64,000 nucleotides of DNA, taken from positions 1-64,000 of the forward strand of contig NW_026971420.1 in NCBI RefSeq assembly GCF_963678635.1, written 5' to 3'. The translations under genes and the position numbers were made by a program. Positions 28,110-41,713 of this stretch are shown here, piece after piece. Position 1 is the stretch's first letter; every line of letters starts with the position of its first letter. Origin of the DNA: Symsagittifera roscoffensis (Eukaryota > Xenacoelomorpha > Acoela > Convolutidae). Below the pieces are notes generated by a model. It saw nothing but the letters and a program-made list of their open reading frames with translations. It was not told where the DNA came from and made no database searches.

Positions 28110-28354
28110 TGTCATCCAGCATGGATCGATAAACTCTGATTCATTTATTTATACTGAACTCACCATGTGAGTAAACCTTCTGTTTGGTCGATTGACCTTG
28201 TAAAGGCGTCAAGCCAGTGATCTCTATGAGCTGTAGCTCAGACGTCAATAAATAAATTTAGGAATCAGTTGTTTTATCTCGCTTACGCAAGAGATCTTGT
28301 TTATCAATCCGTTTGGTTTCAGTAACCAACTCGTCCATGCACCGCGGTATGACA
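28110..28354 (+). repeat. 3' LTR of the decayed element, 245 bp
   Basis: Same length and ends as 21714-21958, with AATAAA at 28247-28252. Differences cluster near both ends. Confidence 0.88.
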
Positions 28355-28599
28355 GCCGCGACTAATTTTTTGACCACTTAGACCGAGATACGGTATTTCC
28401 AGAATTTGAAGTTTGTCCGCGACTTAAAACCCCATCCAGACAATGGTTTTTTGGTTGCAGAATGTACATCGGCGCGACCGACAAAGTGAAAAATAAGTCG
28501 CTGTCTTCCACCCGGGTTTGACCGTTAGCATTTTTGATCGAACCTTGTCCCGCTTTTCTCTGTTATATTTTCTATGCAAACAGCTTGAAACTTCAAGAA

Positions 28600-28740
28600 C
28601 CAAGTTTAAGTTGGTTCATAGCTCTCCATAATGCTGGTAGTTCTGCGGTAATAATTAGTCTTCCTATCAGGGTTGAGGTGATCGGCTCATGGTTCGATCC
28701 CAATTGAGACTGCGTTTAGATTTTTAAGCTAAACAAAAAA
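28600..28740 (+). mobile_element. Possible tRNA-derived SINE fragment
   Basis: GGTTCGATCCC at 28691-28701 is a perfect Pol III B box. An upstream TAGCTCTCCATAATGCTGG may be a degenerate A box, although the spacing to the B box is long. No A-rich or repeat tail is clear. Confidence 0.35.
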
Positions 28741-31700
28741 AAGATTTGAGACACGTTTCGGTTTTGCTTTTAAATATTGAGCAAGAGTCAAAATCAGAAC
28801 GCGTCTCAATTGTTGGTTTCTGATTTGTCTATTTTATTATTAGCCGGTTTTGTTACCGACGGTATTTGTTTTATTAGACGGTATCAGAACCATTAGTGGT
28901 GATTTTAGAACGAATGTCAAATAAGTATGCCCGGTACTCCTCATACGAGGTCAAACTGACTTTACTTTCCAGATAACATTAAGAGCTTCAGCATAAGACA
29001 CAGAAAATTTTTAAAAAAAGGGCGTTGATAATTTAAAAGTACAATTTGGAAAGGTTGAACATTTTGTAGATTTCTTCCCGGTTCAAGGTGCTCGAGTTAT
29101 GTTTCGACCTACTCGACCAATATTCGGTATGCTGCGAATTTCTCGACCCATAAGGATGTGTAAGGGTTGTCTCAATTTTCTAGGTCACAAAAATTTTTGC
29201 TTAAATTTGACTGTGATCTATGATCAAATAACTTGGCGAAAATGGCAATTTAAAACACCAAATTCAAACCAGAATTGCTTTTCATTATCAAGATAAACTT
29301 TTAAGTAATTTTTTCAAAACAAATCATTTTCCGACTTTCGACGAAAGTGACCGAATTTTTTGACTTTTATTGGATTTTTTCCATTTAAAAATCAACTCTT
29401 TAAATATTCATTTTCTTGAAACTATGCAAAAATCATCTATACACCATAATGACCTCAGCTCAAATATTTCACCTGCGACTATCTTTAAAAAATTTATAAG
29501 GGTTTAAAAATTGCTATTTTGGCCGATTTGAGATACTTGACAATTAACGAGCAATTAAAGCCTACGCAGCGATTTTATCCAGCTCAAAAACGGTTCTAAA
29601 ATTAGTTGAAGTGAATTTATTTGTCTTTTTATTACGGTAAAAGCCACCAAGTTTATCATTTAATTTATCACATATGCTCGTATAACAAAACATCTAGGGG
29701 ATAATTTAAAACAATTTTTTTTTCCTCATCACAACAAAATTATGATTTTTATACGTAAGAACTCTTTCATAGAAGTTCCCTTCTTTCATTAAAACATTTT
29801 TTTTTTCACCTGATAGAGGTTGACTTTTTCTAAACAATTTCTGGCGCATTTTTTTTCACTTAATGAAAAGCTATTGATGCCTTGAGATGAAAAGTAAATT
29901 TAGGGTTTTTGTAAAATTATGGATGCTTGAAAATAGCTTTTTTGTCCATCCTTTGCAATTTTGTAATAAATAATGCTCGATGGAACGCGCTCTTATAACG
30001 CGTATGCGGCAAATTTATCCAGCTCAAATCATTCCAAACGAAATTAACTATGCTAGTCGATTCAATTGGGGTGATAGTAGGTAGATGCTGAGTATATCAC
30101 TTTGCAGTTTAAATTGGATTTGGGGTAAAGATTTCATCAAAATCATGTTTTTTTTAATCAAAAGGTTTTGCATGAATTTGTCAGAGGCATCCCATGGGAC
30201 AGTCAGAAAACTCAGGAATAGTTGTCATGAGAGCAGTCTGATTGCTTCAACTATCAAAGAAAATGACTAAAATTTTGTGCTTAGGGTGAATTTAATCAGC
30301 AAATTTTTTTCTTAAATTCAAGTAATTTCAAGTAAGATTTAATGGATTGCGCGTAGTCGAGTGATTTAAACAGTTCATCTAGAAAACACATTTTTTTGAA
30401 TGTTTTGTTCACTATCTAATGCATATAACTTCTGGTTCAACTCAAATAATTTTAGATCTAAGCGCTTTCTGGTTGTGATGCAGCTGTTTACATTATAGAT
30501 ATGATTTTTTCTATTTTTTTAAAGGTAAAATTGAATATCATCAAGAAATCGAATTTGGATGAGTATCAAATGATTGCATGATTGCAAAATATTTTACCGA
30601 AAAAAAAATAGTAGTTAATATAGAAATCATATAACGCTTTTTGCAGAAAAATTTAGCGAAAAATTAATCAGACAATTGGAAAACTATTAGTGCTTAAACA
30701 CTCGAATTATATGAAAATTACTTGAGTGGCACTCTTTCCCTTATCCAAGTCCACTTGAAAGGACCCTGGTTGATTTTCATCTGAAAAACAATTGGCAACA
30801 CATACCTTTTTGTGCGTTTACTCGACACATATGAGGTCACTAAAGGCCTACTCTCAGAAAAAAAAACAATTATGGGACGAAGAATGAGAGCAAGCATTTC
30901 TTTTAAAAAGTTCAGAAAAATAACCTAGTGTTTTCCTCTTTCTGCTTTTGTTTGGAAAATAGCAGTAAAGGTTCTTCTTTTTCAGGTTTGCTTAGCATAT
31001 TACGTTAACACAGGGAGACATTTCTCTTATGTCTAAATTTTTATCTGATGTTCTAATCTCCAAAATTATTGTCGTAGGCTGCACTCTCCGACGTTATTTT
31101 AGGCTGGACTCGAGTACAAACAATCGCTTTCATAATATTTTCATTTCAAAAGGCTATTTTCTTTTTCACAAAAAGTTAGTGGTATTTCGAATATTAATTT
31201 TTTAAGCATCAATTTTAATGACGTGGGAACTAATTCAATTTGATTTTTCCGTGTTTATTCATTTTGCTTGATGAGAAACGACAATTCGGACCCACCCATA
31301 AAAATTAGAATTTTAATAGTTTCGCCTTTTAATCCCACGCCATTTTAGAGCGCCTAAAACTCATTTGAATCTAATTTAAATTTGAGGAGGACAATTTGGC
31401 TTTTTTAATTCAAAAAGATGTTCTTCTATCTTATCAACACATGGTTCATGCAGTGCGCGTTTTCTTCATTTCAATTAAACCCTTTCCTGATTTTGGGTTA
31501 AGATTTGAAGGACGTTTTATCAAACTGATTTCAATTAGGTTCTTTCCTCTATAAATCGACAACAATTTTATGCTGTAAGATGTGGTTCCAAAAGATTAAA
31601 TGTGTCCAGTACAGTGCCTTCTGTGTCAGTACTAGATTCTCATCTGTGCCTAAATTTGACGCCTGAACCAGCAATTTGGAAGTGACTAACTTATTGGCCT

Positions 31701-34109
31701 CTCAGTGAAAGTCAACCATGGGTTGTCCGATTCTTGAAGGGAGATGTAAATGCATTCCATAGCTCCCAAAAACGGTGATTAAGTCATTACAAATAAGCTG
31801 ACAACTCGTAATTAAATTGGCCTTCAGCGGCGGAACAGCTCGCAGCTTAAGTTGGTCTTCTCCCAATTACTGAAAAACATCACTTTATAATGGTTGCGTA
31901 TTTTTGAGGGGGCTTTTTTGACATTTATCTTCCGTCGCACAAAATTTGCTACCGGTGCACAATATTTGGCCAAAACAGGGTATTTTTAGTGATTTTTGGT
32001 AGCTCGAAAAGTCAATTTGGTCAACCTAAAAAAAAAGTCGTCAAAATTTTTGGACTTTTTTCAAAAATCCATCCCCCTCGAGAAAATCCTAAATCCGCCC
32101 TTCTGCACATATATAAAAAAAGCACTGATCGTATCAAGGCAACGGCCTGAACGATTTGACTGAATTTTATTTCCATGGAAAACTTAAAATAAAATACTTA
32201 TTGAAATTTTTTTTAAAAATGGAAAAAATTCAAAAATTGAAAATCACCCACCCTCACGGTATATAAAGTTTAAAGTGATTTTATATGCAGCTAGGAAAAT
32301 ACAAAAAAGACCAGACAGCACGCCGCAATCCAATTTGGAATGGTTTTTAAGATTGATTGAATCTCATCTCACGCGTTATATGTGCAAAATACATCGAGCG
32401 TTAAAAGTCCTAAATTGGCCAAATAAGCAAAAAATAAAACACTTCATTACTACAAAAACTGATAGCAGATGAAATTTGAGCTCAGGGCAACAGCACTTTT
32501 TAAATAATAATGATAAATTCTTTGAAAACTGTTTTAGTAACCTGACTTGAAAATGGCAAAAGTCGTTCCAATCTGAGTTGAGGCAAATAATTGGTATTAT
32601 TGACTCCGTACACAACTGAAATTGATAAACTTAATTTTTGATATTATCAGGCTATAAACTTCGTAGTTCTGCCTATATTTAATTATCTGATACCAATCAA
32701 AAGGCAGTCAGAACATTCAAGGCTTTGTCAAGATACGAGCAGTCCTGTTTTCTTTAGCCGAGCTTTTGGACATTCCTGGGTTGAACAGAAATGCTTGTCA
32801 TACAAGTTTTTAGAATGAAAAAATGTTTATCAGAAAAAACACACTGTAGTTCAGCTCCAATGCTTGATTTCATTTAATCAAAACTCAATTCAGGCTCATT
32901 TTAAGTAATTAAAAGTTTCTTTCATAAGATTCAGTTGAAAATTTGTCCAATTTTAATTTTAAAAATTCTAAGATAAACAATTTTCCATCCAAACCATGCG
33001 TGGAACTGTATGATAACCGTTTTTGCATGCAATTGTATAAGAAGCCTTTTTTATTTGGAATTTTATGATGAAACGTTTTTTTTTGCATGGAGGCTCGCCC
33101 GGTTTTATATGCTTGACAATAGCCCGCTGTACCAGTCACATTCACCTTGTGGATACTGTTTCTAATATAAAATCATGATTTAAGTAAAAGTAAGTTATAG
33201 AGTAGTAATACTAATTTATCATACAAAAACATTTAAGTTGTTTAGAGCTGCCAAAAGTATTTTTTGTAGCTGTGAAATTTATTCTGAACAACGTTGCTAG
33301 AAAAACTTTTCGTCCAAAAAACAGTTCCAATTGAAAACAAACTACATTTTAGGTATCAATCTTGCAACCCAAACTATCCAGAGGGTAAGAAAACAATTTT
33401 TTTTAGAAAATTTTTTGCAGCATAAAGTTTTCTGATCCATTTAAAAAAAGTTTTGCGCCGAGAAACAAAACCTGTCAAATTTTCCAATGAAGAACAAGAA
33501 CAGTATAAAATGTAATACAGAATCAATTAATATCGACACATTAAACGCGTTTGCTGAATTTCTCTAATAGTTATCATCATTATTCTTAACTATACTTCAA
33601 GTTCCTGACGCATAAAGGGGTTGGTTTTACGGGACGCTTCTTGGGGTGATGGAGCAGAGGGAGATTGTTAAGTTGATCCCAATCAAGTTAGTTTTCATTC
33701 GTTTTTTTTTGAAATTAAACAATGAAGTTTTCCGCTATAACTCTGGTATAAACATTTCCTGCATGAGGCGAATATTCGTCGCAACCGACAATTGGTCCTA
33801 TCGAATATTAGAAGGGTTTCAATAAACACAATGCATCGTACAGTAATTTACCACCATAGTAAAAAGAAATCTGAATTGAATAATATTTGAATGTTCAGAC
33901 TACACTTTAAGGTTAACTTATGATGAAATAAAGATATAAAAACGTTATGACAAAAACATTGAAGAGTTATAAGAAAAAAATCGATTTTTTCTTTATGTCT
34001 TAAAATTATCCCTTATACGCTAATTCAAAATCCAAAGGGATAAAATTAGCGTCTTTTATCCTAAAAATAGGACCCAGTGAGATCTGCCTCAATTTATTTT
34101 GACTATAAA
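28741..34109. other. Gene-free repeat-rich stretch
   Basis: No convincing coding sequence on either strand. Recognisable pieces belong to dispersed families: a partial copy of the hairpin-ended ~500-bp family from 29331 to about 29700, further pieces in 32120-32750 (its signature end at 32703-32747), and the right end of a hAT-like miniature element at about 32085-32105 ('ctaaatccgcccttctg'). Confidence 0.55.
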
Positions 34110-34309
34110 NNNNNNNNNNNNNNNNNNNNNNNNNNNNNNNNNNNNNNNNNNNNNNNNNNNNNNNNNNNNNNNNNNNNNNNNNNNNNNNNNNNNNNNNNNN
34201 NNNNNNNNNNNNNNNNNNNNNNNNNNNNNNNNNNNNNNNNNNNNNNNNNNNNNNNNNNNNNNNNNNNNNNNNNNNNNNNNNNNNNNNNNNNNNNNNNNNN
34301 NNNNNNNNN
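34110..34309. other. Assembly gap, 200 N
   Basis: Exactly 200 unknown bases, the conventional size for a gap of unknown length. ORFs reported across it are artefacts. Confidence 0.99.
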
Positions 34310-35133
34310 CCCATGTTCCATTCTAACATATGTCGCTCTATTCTAAGACAAATTATCCACAGCCGATAACATCTTAATAATTTTGTTACCGTCAATCAAC
34401 CTTACCAATTCTTTTGTAAATGAATAATTCTCTCATCAATCTCATATGACCAAATCTTAGCGGTTGATGGGCTCGACATGAAACATTTTACGAAACTATA
34501 TAATTTGCATATGATAATCTGCAATTTCTCATTTCGTTTGAAAACACAACACCAATTTTGCCTTTCTCCAGTTTTGAAAGAGAATAACTCCGCTGAGCCC
34601 GAGGTTTTTCCAATCAATTACAAAAATTTAACACAGTTAAAAACTTTTAAATGTATTAATCAGCCAAAATTTGACCTTGCGTATATGGTGGTGATCGAAC
34701 AGCTTAGATAGCTATAAAAACAAATTAAATACAAACTAAACAATAGTTCAAATTTAAGCCGATATGCCTCATTGAAAATTTCAATGTTTAAACAAATTTC
34801 TCGCATTTGAAGGGGGAGAGGGCGTGGGCGGATTTTTCTGCAACATTTTTGAATTTTTGTTGAAAAAACTCCCAGAACACTAAAAAGACCCTATTTTGAC
34901 AATTTCTGAAAAAAATCAGGTCAAAATTACCGATTTTGGACTTTTTGTGAAATGCTTTGATCAAAAAATTTGCGTTTTTCGGCGCGTGCTCCTTTTCAAA
35001 TTTGGTATATTTTTGTGCTAAAAACTCCTTCAGAAAAGTTTTAGGGTGTCAGCCGAAAACGAAAAAATGGATGTCATAATTTGGATGTCAGAAAAATTTC
35101 GTCAGCGTTTATGTCTTCGCAAATCGCTCCCGT
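34310..35133. other. Gene-free, repeat fragments
   Basis: No gene is seen. The part from about 34810 ('gggcgtgggcggattttt') resembles the hAT-like miniature family seen at 57.8 kb. Confidence 0.45.
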
Positions 35134-35850
35134 TTAGTGATCTTCACAATTAGCTGGCGATCCTCTTTCATCAGATAGGACTCCATCGGAATGCGCGACG
35201 GAAGCTGCTATCTTCGCTATCAGCTGCCTCTTCTTCTCGTTACTCGAATCGCCTTCTCCTTCACTCTTTCCTCCAGGATCATGGGGGGTTGAGAGTATCC
35301 GCTTCCGGGATACAATGGGTGGCAGATAACGTTTGAGAACCATGGATTCCTCTTTCTTTCCCGTCCACGGGAAATCTTCATCTTGGCTGAACGTCAATGT
35401 GCACCGATTTTCCCTAAGCGATCGAAGTCCGATAACCATCTCTGCTTTCAGGTTTGGAACAACTAGCATATCAAAATTTTTGTCAACGGCTCCTAATTTT
35501 AGACGGGTGGTGATACATCCATCCACCTTCACTTCTTGTCCGTCTGCTCTCTCTAGTCTGCTCCAATATGGCTCAATCTCAGACAAGTCTAAGACATCTC
35601 GAGCTACATCTGACCGAATGAGGTCAGTCGTGGCCCCCGTATCTAACTGGGTTCTCCCTATGCAAGCATCTAGGACTACCCCCCGTGGTCTGTAGATATC
35701 GTGACTAATTCCCACTCGCTCGATACGTTGATCTTTCGTTTCTCGCCTGGTAGAGATCTCTGAGCCCCGAGGTATTCGTTCCGAAATCGACAGAACTTGT
35801 TCCTGTTCCCACAGCGTATTACTGTCTACATCGCATCTTGTTTCGGCCAC
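35134..35850 (-). pseudogene. Retroviral-type aspartic protease relic, 238 aa frame
   Basis: The minus-strand frame carries LDTGATTDLI, a retropepsin active site with intact Asp-Thr-Gly, and EMVIGLRSL, the matching C-terminal hydrophobic-Gly motif. After the protease comes a basic/acidic tail. No RT is found downstream before the gap, so the rest of the pol gene is missing. The DNA here is clearly richer in G+C than its surroundings, which suggests a different or more recent source. It is probably the protease end of a gag-pro ORF from an LTR element; a domesticated gene is the alternative. Confidence 0.6.
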
Positions 35851-35959
35851 TCGCTGTGGCTCCTTCTATACGAACCGTACGTCATCCCGTCTCGCTTCGG
35901 TGCCTGTAGTCTCTGTAATTCGGCCGGGAAGAAACTTCTTTTAAGCTTGCTCCTTGTCC

Positions 35960-36906
35960 CGGCCCTCGGTAGTTTAAATGAACCGAAGCCTTTCTTGGAA
36001 AATCCTGCGCAAAGTGAACCATCTGACCGCATTCAAAACAACCTAGACGACCCCCTACATGGCTTGCGTTGCTCTGTCGATTCCCAGTCGAGGTCCAGAC
36101 TAGTCGTCCTCTGTGCTTGGTCCTGCCCTGGCAGAATTTCAGGGTGTGGAGCGGGAACTACTGGATTAACCAAACTTCCGATTATTGTCATCATATCCAG
36201 CATCTGCGAAGCCACCTGTTCCAATCGTTGATCGGTGATCATCCGCATCCCTGTCATCAACTCATCGTGCCTCGAGTTCTGCATCTCCATCTGATTTGCT
36301 AACTCACTCTGCCGCGAGCCCTGCATTTGCATTTGCATCGCTATCTGATCCAGTATCTGATCAGTACTCGTCTGCAGTCCTGTCAATTCGACCCGTATCT
36401 TCTCCGCGTCTCCGACCTCTACACCGTCTGTGACCGCTCCAGACATCAAGTCTGATACACTCTGCAGCTCTTGAACATAGTTTGGTCGTCTCCTGCTCCT
36501 CGCTCTGGCAGTTTTGTTAGCTAGTTCCAGACACTGGGCTCGAGCCACTGCCTGCGTGAAAATTTCAAACTCCTCGCGTAAAAGTAGCTCCTGCTGTTCC
36601 GCATCAAATATGCCATCTATGAACTGTTCACAATTCATATCGTCTCTTGTTTGCGTTCGCCACATAACCAAGCGATCTGACTTGCCTCGAAAACTCTCAA
36701 AGGCTATCCTTGTCGCCCTGCATGAGGCTTTTGAACTCGGCCCTGGCTGCAGCTCGACTCTGGAATGGCATCAACCGCTGATCAAGCTCGGCGACCATCC
36801 TCACTACCGTCGGCTCAGGGAAGCCATCAATTTCTTCCCTGAAGTGATTCGGCATACTCGTGAACTCGTCTAGAGCCCAGCCTGTCAAAAATGTGGGCAG
36901 TACCAT
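35960..36906 (-). pseudogene. gag relic with zinc knuckle, minus strand
   Basis: Three adjoining minus-strand frames together resemble gag. 36697-36906 has the capsid-like ALDEFTSMPNHF and LDQRLMPFQSRAAA. 36033-36671 contains SRRRPNYVQELQ and a Met/Gln-rich repeat region (MQMQMQGSRQSELANQMEMQ). A zinc-knuckle remnant at about 35990-36035 reads CFECGQMVHFAQDF, with the last Cys of CCHC replaced by Phe. Frame changes near 36680 and 36035 break the gene. It lies directly upstream, in transcription sense, of the protease frame. Confidence 0.55.
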
Positions 36907-37599
36907 CCTGGTCTGTTCATCTTCCCACCGGCTGGCATGTGCAACCCAAGAGAGATGTGTCCTCCAGTCCTCCCAACTCTGGTAGTTACATGAAGGAAAT
37001 TGATCTGGCCGTATTGTACCGAATCAAAACACGCCTTGTTGCCTGTCCAGCCTGTTCACTGCTGCAACTGCCGCTTCAGCAATCAGGCACCTGTCCTGAG
37101 CTTCCATTTCGTATTACACCCGAGTCGTCAATTGGCAACACATACTTTGCAACTGCAATCCAGAATATGGCCCACCCAGGAGCTCCAATGTAGGTTTAGG
37201 TGGTTTCTTCTCTAGGTTTGCTCTCTCATTCCTAACGATACCGCAAATTCGTCACCTGGGCAGTGAATTCAGCGGGGCGACCGAGATTCACTACTATTTA
37301 TAACCCGAAACGGTTGTTGTGGTGGCAACTATTCTGTATTGTATTATGTTGCTTGGCCCCTTCAGTATAGTGCTCTTCAGGCTGTCTTGTCTACTCGATA
37401 CAATGGCAAACATTTCCAATTATAATTTAATTCAGATGAAGATTCGTCCAAATACAGAAGGCTCTGGGTGGCCAAAATAAAATCTAAAAATTAAATCAAA
37501 GGAAAGGTCCGCGATTTATCAGCACAATTTCCTACTTGCAATTAACTTCCAACTAACTCCATTAACACTAAACTGTTCTCTCTCTAGAGAACCTCTGAT
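36907..37599. other. Upstream flank of the gag relic
   Basis: G+C-rich compared with the rest of the window. It may hold the 5' part of the minus-strand element. No LTR pair is recognised. Confidence 0.35.
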
Positions 37600-37676
37600 G
37601 AGAACCAACTATCTACTGGTCTCCTAATCCGAGAACCAATCATCTACTGGTCTCTTAATCCGAGAACCAACTACTC
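37600..37676. repeat. 31-bp tandem repeat, about 2.5 units
   Basis: Units of 31 bp with the core 'gagaaccaa' and 'catctactggtctc' start at 37600, 37631 and 37662. Further 'gagaac' and 'actgttctc' pieces extend to about 37800. Confidence 0.7.
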
Positions 37677-37800
37677 AATTCGGTAGCATTAACTGTTCTC
37701 TCTAACTAACTGAGAACAAACTATACTCACTCTCAGTATCAGTTGCTCTCTTCTCTGACTGAGAACCAACTACTCTTAATAGTAGCTAACAACTGTTCTG

Positions 37801-39345
37801 ACTCTTACAGGCTCTCCGATACCCTCCACTTCCTTATCGTTCTTTACACTTAATTTTAGTTAAGTCCCGCCATTCCCTATCAGTCCTGACATCCGCTTAA
37901 ATCACCCGTCTGCATATGTTTTAGGACTATGAACCCTCCCTCTGTCAACTCTGCCACGTGCCAACCTCGGTTTCTTTTATCAATTTTTTCACGCTTATTA
38001 GATACCCGGTATGCGGTAGGTGTCACAATTTGAACAAGCAAACAAATGTCATACGATTCTAGTCAGCTAATTCTCCTGACCTCAGTGACTCCAGCCCTCC
38101 AAGTTCAAATCAACCTCCAAACCATGCTTTGTGTACTCAGTGACCCTCCAAGGTCTTTATTTTGATTATCCCTTTAACGTGCCAACCTCCTAAGGGTAGG
38201 GGGAGACCCTTTTCATGGGTGACGAATTAATTTTAGGCATCTAAATTTTCTATCTGTACTCTATTCCAATCTCGACCTTCTAGCTATCAGGGGAACGTAA
38301 TTTGTTTCTTAGGGGTCAAATTAAATCAAAAAGTCACCTCCGGGAAGCCAAGTAAAATGCCCCTCCGTTCATACTATTTAGGAGATCTATTTCTCATGCT
38401 GCGGTCCTATTTTTATCAATTTCTTCTGGGACTACTTTTCCTAAGTCCAGTTGAATTGCTATTAATAGATCATATGCCAAGCTAAAATAAACCCAATGTT
38501 TACCAAGTCCACTTTGAATTAATTCTACTAACCCAAGGTTGCGATATAAAAGCAAATCTCTATCAGCTTCTGCCCTAGTACCAATATATAAGTTTTCCTC
38601 CCAACTGTTAGCAAGGTGATCACGTCTCAATTTCAGGGGTTGCGCTGGGGAATACGCCCTTTTCCGGTGTTAATCTGGGGGTTTTCTATACAATTTTGGG
38701 GCCAGGACGCCCAAAGGTCACCTTGAGGTCACCCAGGGGTCAACCGGGGTCAAACTTCCATATTTAGGTTTAAAAATCTTTGGGGGTCCTAATTACCAAG
38801 TTCCATCCATATCCCATTCATCTTTCAAAAGTTATCCCATTTCTAATGTCCATTATCACTTTTTCCAGAAAAAGGCTATTAACACCGGAAAGTGTCGCCT
38901 GAGGGTTTTCACTCACAGGGGGGTCTTTTTTTTCGAGGTTTGTATTTTATGTCCAATGCCGCAATAAAATCATTATGCCACTGTTCATCATTTTGCGTAA
39001 ATTGCCTATTTCCGGTCTAAGGGGGTGTTTTTCCAAGTGCCAACAACTTTCGGTCCAACTGCCGGATTTGTTTCAAAGGATAACACAAGATGTATCTTGC
39101 CATCACCTATCATCCCTCCAAGTTTCAACTCACTGCACTCATTGGAGGTCGAGAAACGACTTCCGGAAAAAGGGGTGAGTTTGCTTACTTAGGGCATAAA
39201 ACCGGAAGTAAGGGTCCTAGGGGTCTAGGGTTCCAAAGTTAAACTTCCCACAACTAGGATTACAATATACTAAAAATTGAGCCCAAAACCCCCTCTAGTT
39301 TCTGAGTTCCGAGCCATTTACACTTCCGGGGACCGTTATCACTTG
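37801..39345. other. Gene-free G/C-rich stretch with TTCCGG-rich repeats
   Basis: No coding signal. From about 38640 the sequence contains repeated TTCCGG/CCGGAA sites next to G runs, including an inverted pair (TTTTCCGGTGTTAA near 38650 and TTAACACCGGAAAG near 38878) that could be the ends of a small element. Confidence 0.45.
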
Positions 39346-39361
39346 CCCCCCCCCCCCCCCC
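39346..39361. repeat. Poly(C) run
   Basis: A run of about 16 C. Homopolymers of this length are often mis-sized in assemblies. Confidence 0.9.
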
Positions 39362-39968
39362 AAGGGTCTGAGGGGTCCCGCTTTTTGTATACCCGGGTCG
39401 AATCATCTCTAGTATCGCTCCTCTGAATTTCATAACATTTGTTTTCTTAGTTCCGATTTGGGGGAGGGGGTTCGCCAATTTTGTCAAATTTTGTTTTCTG
39501 GCATAGGAGGGACGATATCTTCGAAGATCAAACTATTTTGAACTGGACCCTTTGTTTGCTGTAATACTTAACTTAATGACGATTCAACCTTACGCTAAGG
39601 TTAAAACAGCATGTAATACAGTAGAATCACTAATTCTACAGTTAGAACACTGCAGATATTGGCTTTTTTCCAGTTTCCCACCCCCTCGTAAAATTCTCAC
39701 GGCATTTTGAACGTAAAAATAATGTAAAATTTTTTTCACCTGTTCACGCTTAACGTTTCGATGCAATTTTGATATTAAAATAGTATTTTAAATAGAATTT
39801 TAAGGTAAGTAGAATTTCAGAAAAAATTTAAAGGAAGGGAACTGGAAAAGGGTCCTGGTGTCGCTTTTGTTGACTTCCAGCCAAATGAAAAAGAATGCTC
39901 GTACCAGGGCAAAGTCTTGAATGTTTTGGCTCTCCTTTAACCTCGATAAATTTTATTTACTTTTTGTA

Positions 39969-39970
<2 letters not shown>

Positions 39971-40016
<46 letters not shown>

Positions 40017-40028
40017 GGGGAGGGGGTT
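39971..40028. repeat. (GT)n microsatellite with a G-rich tail
   Basis: About 22 GT units followed by two G runs. The ORFs across it are simple-sequence artefacts. Confidence 0.95.
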
Positions 40029-41713
40029 GTTCAGGTGGCAATTTAATTTTGGGTTTAGAAATGGATTAGGCCGTACACACTCGCTTTGGAAAGTTTCCGC
40101 ATAACTCACTTGATAAATGCAGAAATTCTTGCAAAATTTTGCACGACGCGGGAAACAAAAGTAAAGTGGAAAAAAAATCCATTTCAATGCGATTTCCTAC
40201 TTATTATTAAATCCATTATAATGGATTCCAAATGTATTATAATTATTGTTTTGGCGAGAAAAAATGGATTTAAAACCATTTTTAGTCGAATTTTGTTGAC
40301 TGAACACAACATGGGAATCGATTATATTTACAACATTTTAGACCACGAAAAACTATTATAATCGATTTTTTTTCACTTTTCTTAAGTGCGGGTACGCTAT
40401 AATTTATGGTTTTTATAGTGTTACTGAGTTTATCACTAGTTGAAAATTGTTCTGCATATTCAGGGCCCAAAATAATATTTTTGACAAACACCCACTTTTT
40501 TTAAATCTTGGGCAAAGTATCGAATCCCCAATGAGTCAAAACTGCAAATTAGCCCTTTAGTATGTTAAGAAAATGAAGATGAGTTACAATGTTTATATCA
40601 AATAAAAATTAATTCCGATTTTAAAAATGTCAAAGACTGCATTAAGGGTGTCAAAAATGGTATAAATACCTCTTGATTCTTATGTGTTCTCAATAACAAA
40701 AAAATAAAAAGTGATGGCTTGAATTTTTTGTTTTCTAGACTAGCTATTTAGACTGGATATTTCAGGCTAAATGTTCGCTCTCTTTTTTCGGGATTTACTT
40801 TATTTGTTAAAAAAATTCCACTCTGATAAATCTCCACTTATAACTTTCCACTTTATTTTTTTCTGGGATTTACTTAATTTGTTACCAAAACTTTCCGAAA
40901 TGTTATCGCTAGTTTTCCAGTTCAAACAGTTTTTATTGACTCAAAGTAATTATCAAAATGGGTCTTTTCCAGTTCCCCCTTTCAAAATATCGAGTTTTAT
41001 ATTTGTTTTAGGTGTTATTACCGCTTAATGCGTGATGTTACGCTGTAAAGTATGAAGAACAAATCTGTTCAGAATTGTCGATTTATTCACCACGCCAAAT
41101 TTCATTGCCTTGTGACAACGTTAAATAGACTTTTCAAAATTGAATTTGAAAGGGGGGAACTGGAAAAGAGCCATCAAAATATCTAAAAACTCTAACAAAC
41201 ATTTTCAATTTCTTTCCGTTTTTTTTATCTGTACTATTTTTGCTTATGATTTTGAAAATTACCCAGAATATTCTCTGCAAATTGCACAGTGGCCGGTAAA
41301 CTTTGTTAGATTCAATATTCGAACATTTTGATGTCAAATGAGCAAAAGTTCAATCATGGCTACAACAGTTCAATCGTAGAGATTGCACGCAATTCAATGA
41401 GAAATAAATTGAAAAATCTACGGAAAGTCAATTGTTTTATAGGTTCATTATAGGTAAACTATCATGTTCTATAGGTAAAGATTCAATTATCCAATCAATG
41501 AAAAGAGTAAAAGCATCAAAAGCACTAGTGTGTTTGAGCTGACTTTTTCATGATGGTACTTTTTAATCATGGCAAGCTTTATGTTTACAAGTATATCAGC
41601 GAGCACTTTTCTTAATTATAAAAATGCACAGCGAGTACTTATTTCTTCAATTTTACTCTTTAGCTTGATTTAGTTGGTTAATATTTTGAATATACTTGTC
41701 TATAAATTCAATT
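40029..41713. other. Region upstream of the metallopeptidase-like gene
   Basis: No other gene is seen. The promoter and any 5' UTR exon of the downstream gene should lie here, but no TATA box or initiator is clear. Related phrases ('ggaactggaaaagg') recur at about 39838 and 41157, so dispersed repeats are present. Confidence 0.4.

Larger units (their letters stand above)
21714..28354 (+). mobile_element. Decayed Ty3-type LTR retrotransposon, 6.6 kb
   Basis: Bounded by two 245-bp LTRs (21714-21958 and 28110-28354) that start TGTCATC and end TGACA. The LTRs differ at roughly two dozen positions by eye, and no clear target duplication remains, so the insertion is much older than its neighbour. 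The order gag, protease, RT, RNase H, integrase is recognisable but interrupted by many stops and frameshifts. A tRNA-Ser-like PBS follows the 5' LTR, and AGGGGGAA precedes the 3' LTR. Confidence 0.88.

Noticed and set aside
34006..34395. ORFs running across the N gap
   Set aside because: They are translations of unknown bases.
39895..40187. ORFs with (VC)n or (TH)n repeats
   Set aside because: They read the GT microsatellite.
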